Source of the DNA: Helicobacter cetorum
GTDB lineage: Bacteria; Campylobacterota; Campylobacteria; Campylobacterales; DZAY01
NCBI GenBank assembly: GCA_022729735.1
Contig: DZAY01000019.1
Span: 1 to 45,992, forward strand
DNA: 45,992 bases
Direction of reading: 5' to 3'
Shown here: positions 45,390 through 45,992 of the stretch, one piece after another
Numbering within the stretch: position 1 is the stretch's first letter
Layout of the letters: every line of letters begins with the position of its first letter
Made by a program: the position numbers and the translations under genes
The notes under the pieces: model-generated
What the model was told of the DNA's origin: nothing
The model's database searches: none
What the model saw: the letters and a program-made list of their open reading frames with translations, nothing else

Positions 45390-45992
45390 TGTTAGAAGAT
45401 AGCATAAACCAGTTCGCCCTTGCTGCTGCTATAATAATTTTAGCTCTTACTGTAGGTGTTGTTAGTAAATATGTAAAACAGATGAAAGATGACACATCAA
45501 AAGGCGAGTTAGCAGACGAGAGCTGGGATGGAATTAAAGAGTATAAAAATGAGTTACCAACAGGTTGGGCTATTTCATTTTTAATAACAATTTTTTGGGG
45601 TCTTTGGTATTGGTTCTTTGGATATCCTCTAAATGCTTATTCACAAATAGGTGAATATAATGAAGAGGTAAATACACATACTGAAAAATTTCAAAAAGAG
45701 TGGGCAAAAGCAGACAATGAAACTCTAAAAAATATGGGTAAAAGTCTATTTTTAGTGCAATGTGCTCCATGTCATGGTGTTACTGGTGAAGGTATGAATA
45801 ATAAAGCAGCTAATTTGGCAAATTGGGGTCATGAAGCTGGTATTATGAATACAATAAAACATGGTGGAAAAGGATTAAACTACTCTGGTGGTGAAATGCC
45901 TGCTGGATTGGCAGATGAAGTAAGTGCAAAAGCTATCGCTTCATATGTAATGGCTGAAATTTCCGCTGTTAAGAAAACAGCTCATCCAGAAT
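45386..45992 (+). CDS. ccoP: cbb3-type oxidase diheme cytochrome c subunit (partial)
   Basis: The open frame runs off the right edge; 202 codons are present. The protein has two N-terminal membrane helices (about 8-28 and 60-82) joined by a charged segment including WDGIKEYKNELP, which is typical of CcoP, and a first heme c site C126APC129H130 with Met candidate in GGEMPAG. The second heme domain lies beyond the window. ATG 45386 overlaps the ccoQ stop and is eight bases from AAGGAG, so it is preferred to ATG 45389. Confidence 0.94.
   Translation, partial: MMLEDSINQFALAAAIIILALTVGVVSKYVKQMKDDTSKGELADESWDGIKEYKNELPTGWAISFLITIFWGLWYWFFGYPLNAYSQIGEYNEEVNTHTEKFQKEWAKADNETLKNMGKSLFLVQCAPCHGVTGEGMNNKAANLANWGHEAGIMNTIKHGGKGLNYSGGEMPAGLADEVSAKAIASYVMAEISAVKKTAHPE

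Overview
The window is a compact, AT-rich chromosomal segment from a member of the Campylobacterota (Epsilonproteobacteria). The case rests on gene neighbourhoods: pyrH-rpoZ-spoT; a recN-tatD-mltD-rlpA-hisB-kdsC-lptC-lptA-engB-mreD-mrdA run; purA followed by fliJ-like, motE-like, DUF507 and carA; futalosine-type menaquinone genes (UbiD- and UbiA-family); and ccoNOQP. I cannot name a genus safely. I saw no tRNA or rRNA gene, CRISPR array, insertion sequence or prophage. No gap between genes exceeds 300 bp; the longest, 6235-6514, holds a palindrome and a tandem operator-like repeat.

Layout. 1-3400: the 3' end of an unknown gene, then pyrH-rpoZ-spoT closed by a strong terminator. 3471-4946: a DinB-like protein plus small membrane protein, divergent from a TetR regulator with a perfect 18-bp palindrome between them. 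5059-6234: a lone DUF3800-like gene, the most accessory-looking locus. 6515-10128: a UbiD-family decarboxylase coupled to asnB. 10121-16000 (minus strand): a sensory operon of Cache chemoreceptor, outer-membrane porin, PotD-like binding protein and Cache adenylate cyclase, with no transporter permease. 16119-25939: a long envelope and maintenance operon (recN to mrdA). 26003-30454: a three-domain HDOD protein, miaA, a UbiA-family prenyltransferase and two little-known genes. 30446-32378 (minus): a PAS protein and chemoreceptor resembling the CetB/CetA energy-taxis pair. 32472-34749: moaA-queE-queD. 34799-35389: yceI. 35493-40381: hisZ-purA-fliJ-like-motE-like-DUF507-carA. 40434-45992: a TonB-dependent copper receptor, a periplasmic thioredoxin-like protein and ccoNOQP, with ccoP running off the end.

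How it fits together. The organism respires with a cbb3 oxidase and menaquinone, is flagellated and chemotactic, and builds LPS (kdsC, lptA, lptC). The last block looks like a copper-to-oxidase supply line: an OprC/NosA-type receptor with copper-binding Cys/Met/His residues sits directly before the copper-containing oxidase. The four-gene minus-strand operon is the best candidate for an undescribed system: two receptors carrying an amino-acid-type dCache motif, one acting on flagellar behaviour and one making cAMP, share an operon with a porin and an orphan polyamine-type binding protein.

Other points of note are an apparent ATA start codon for hisB, a promoter placed between the arms of an inverted repeat that covers the copper receptor's ribosome binding site, a chemoreceptor whose zinc-binding (CZB) domain has lost its ligands, and an Hpt-pseudoreceiver-HDOD protein. 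All counts were made by eye; no database searches were possible.
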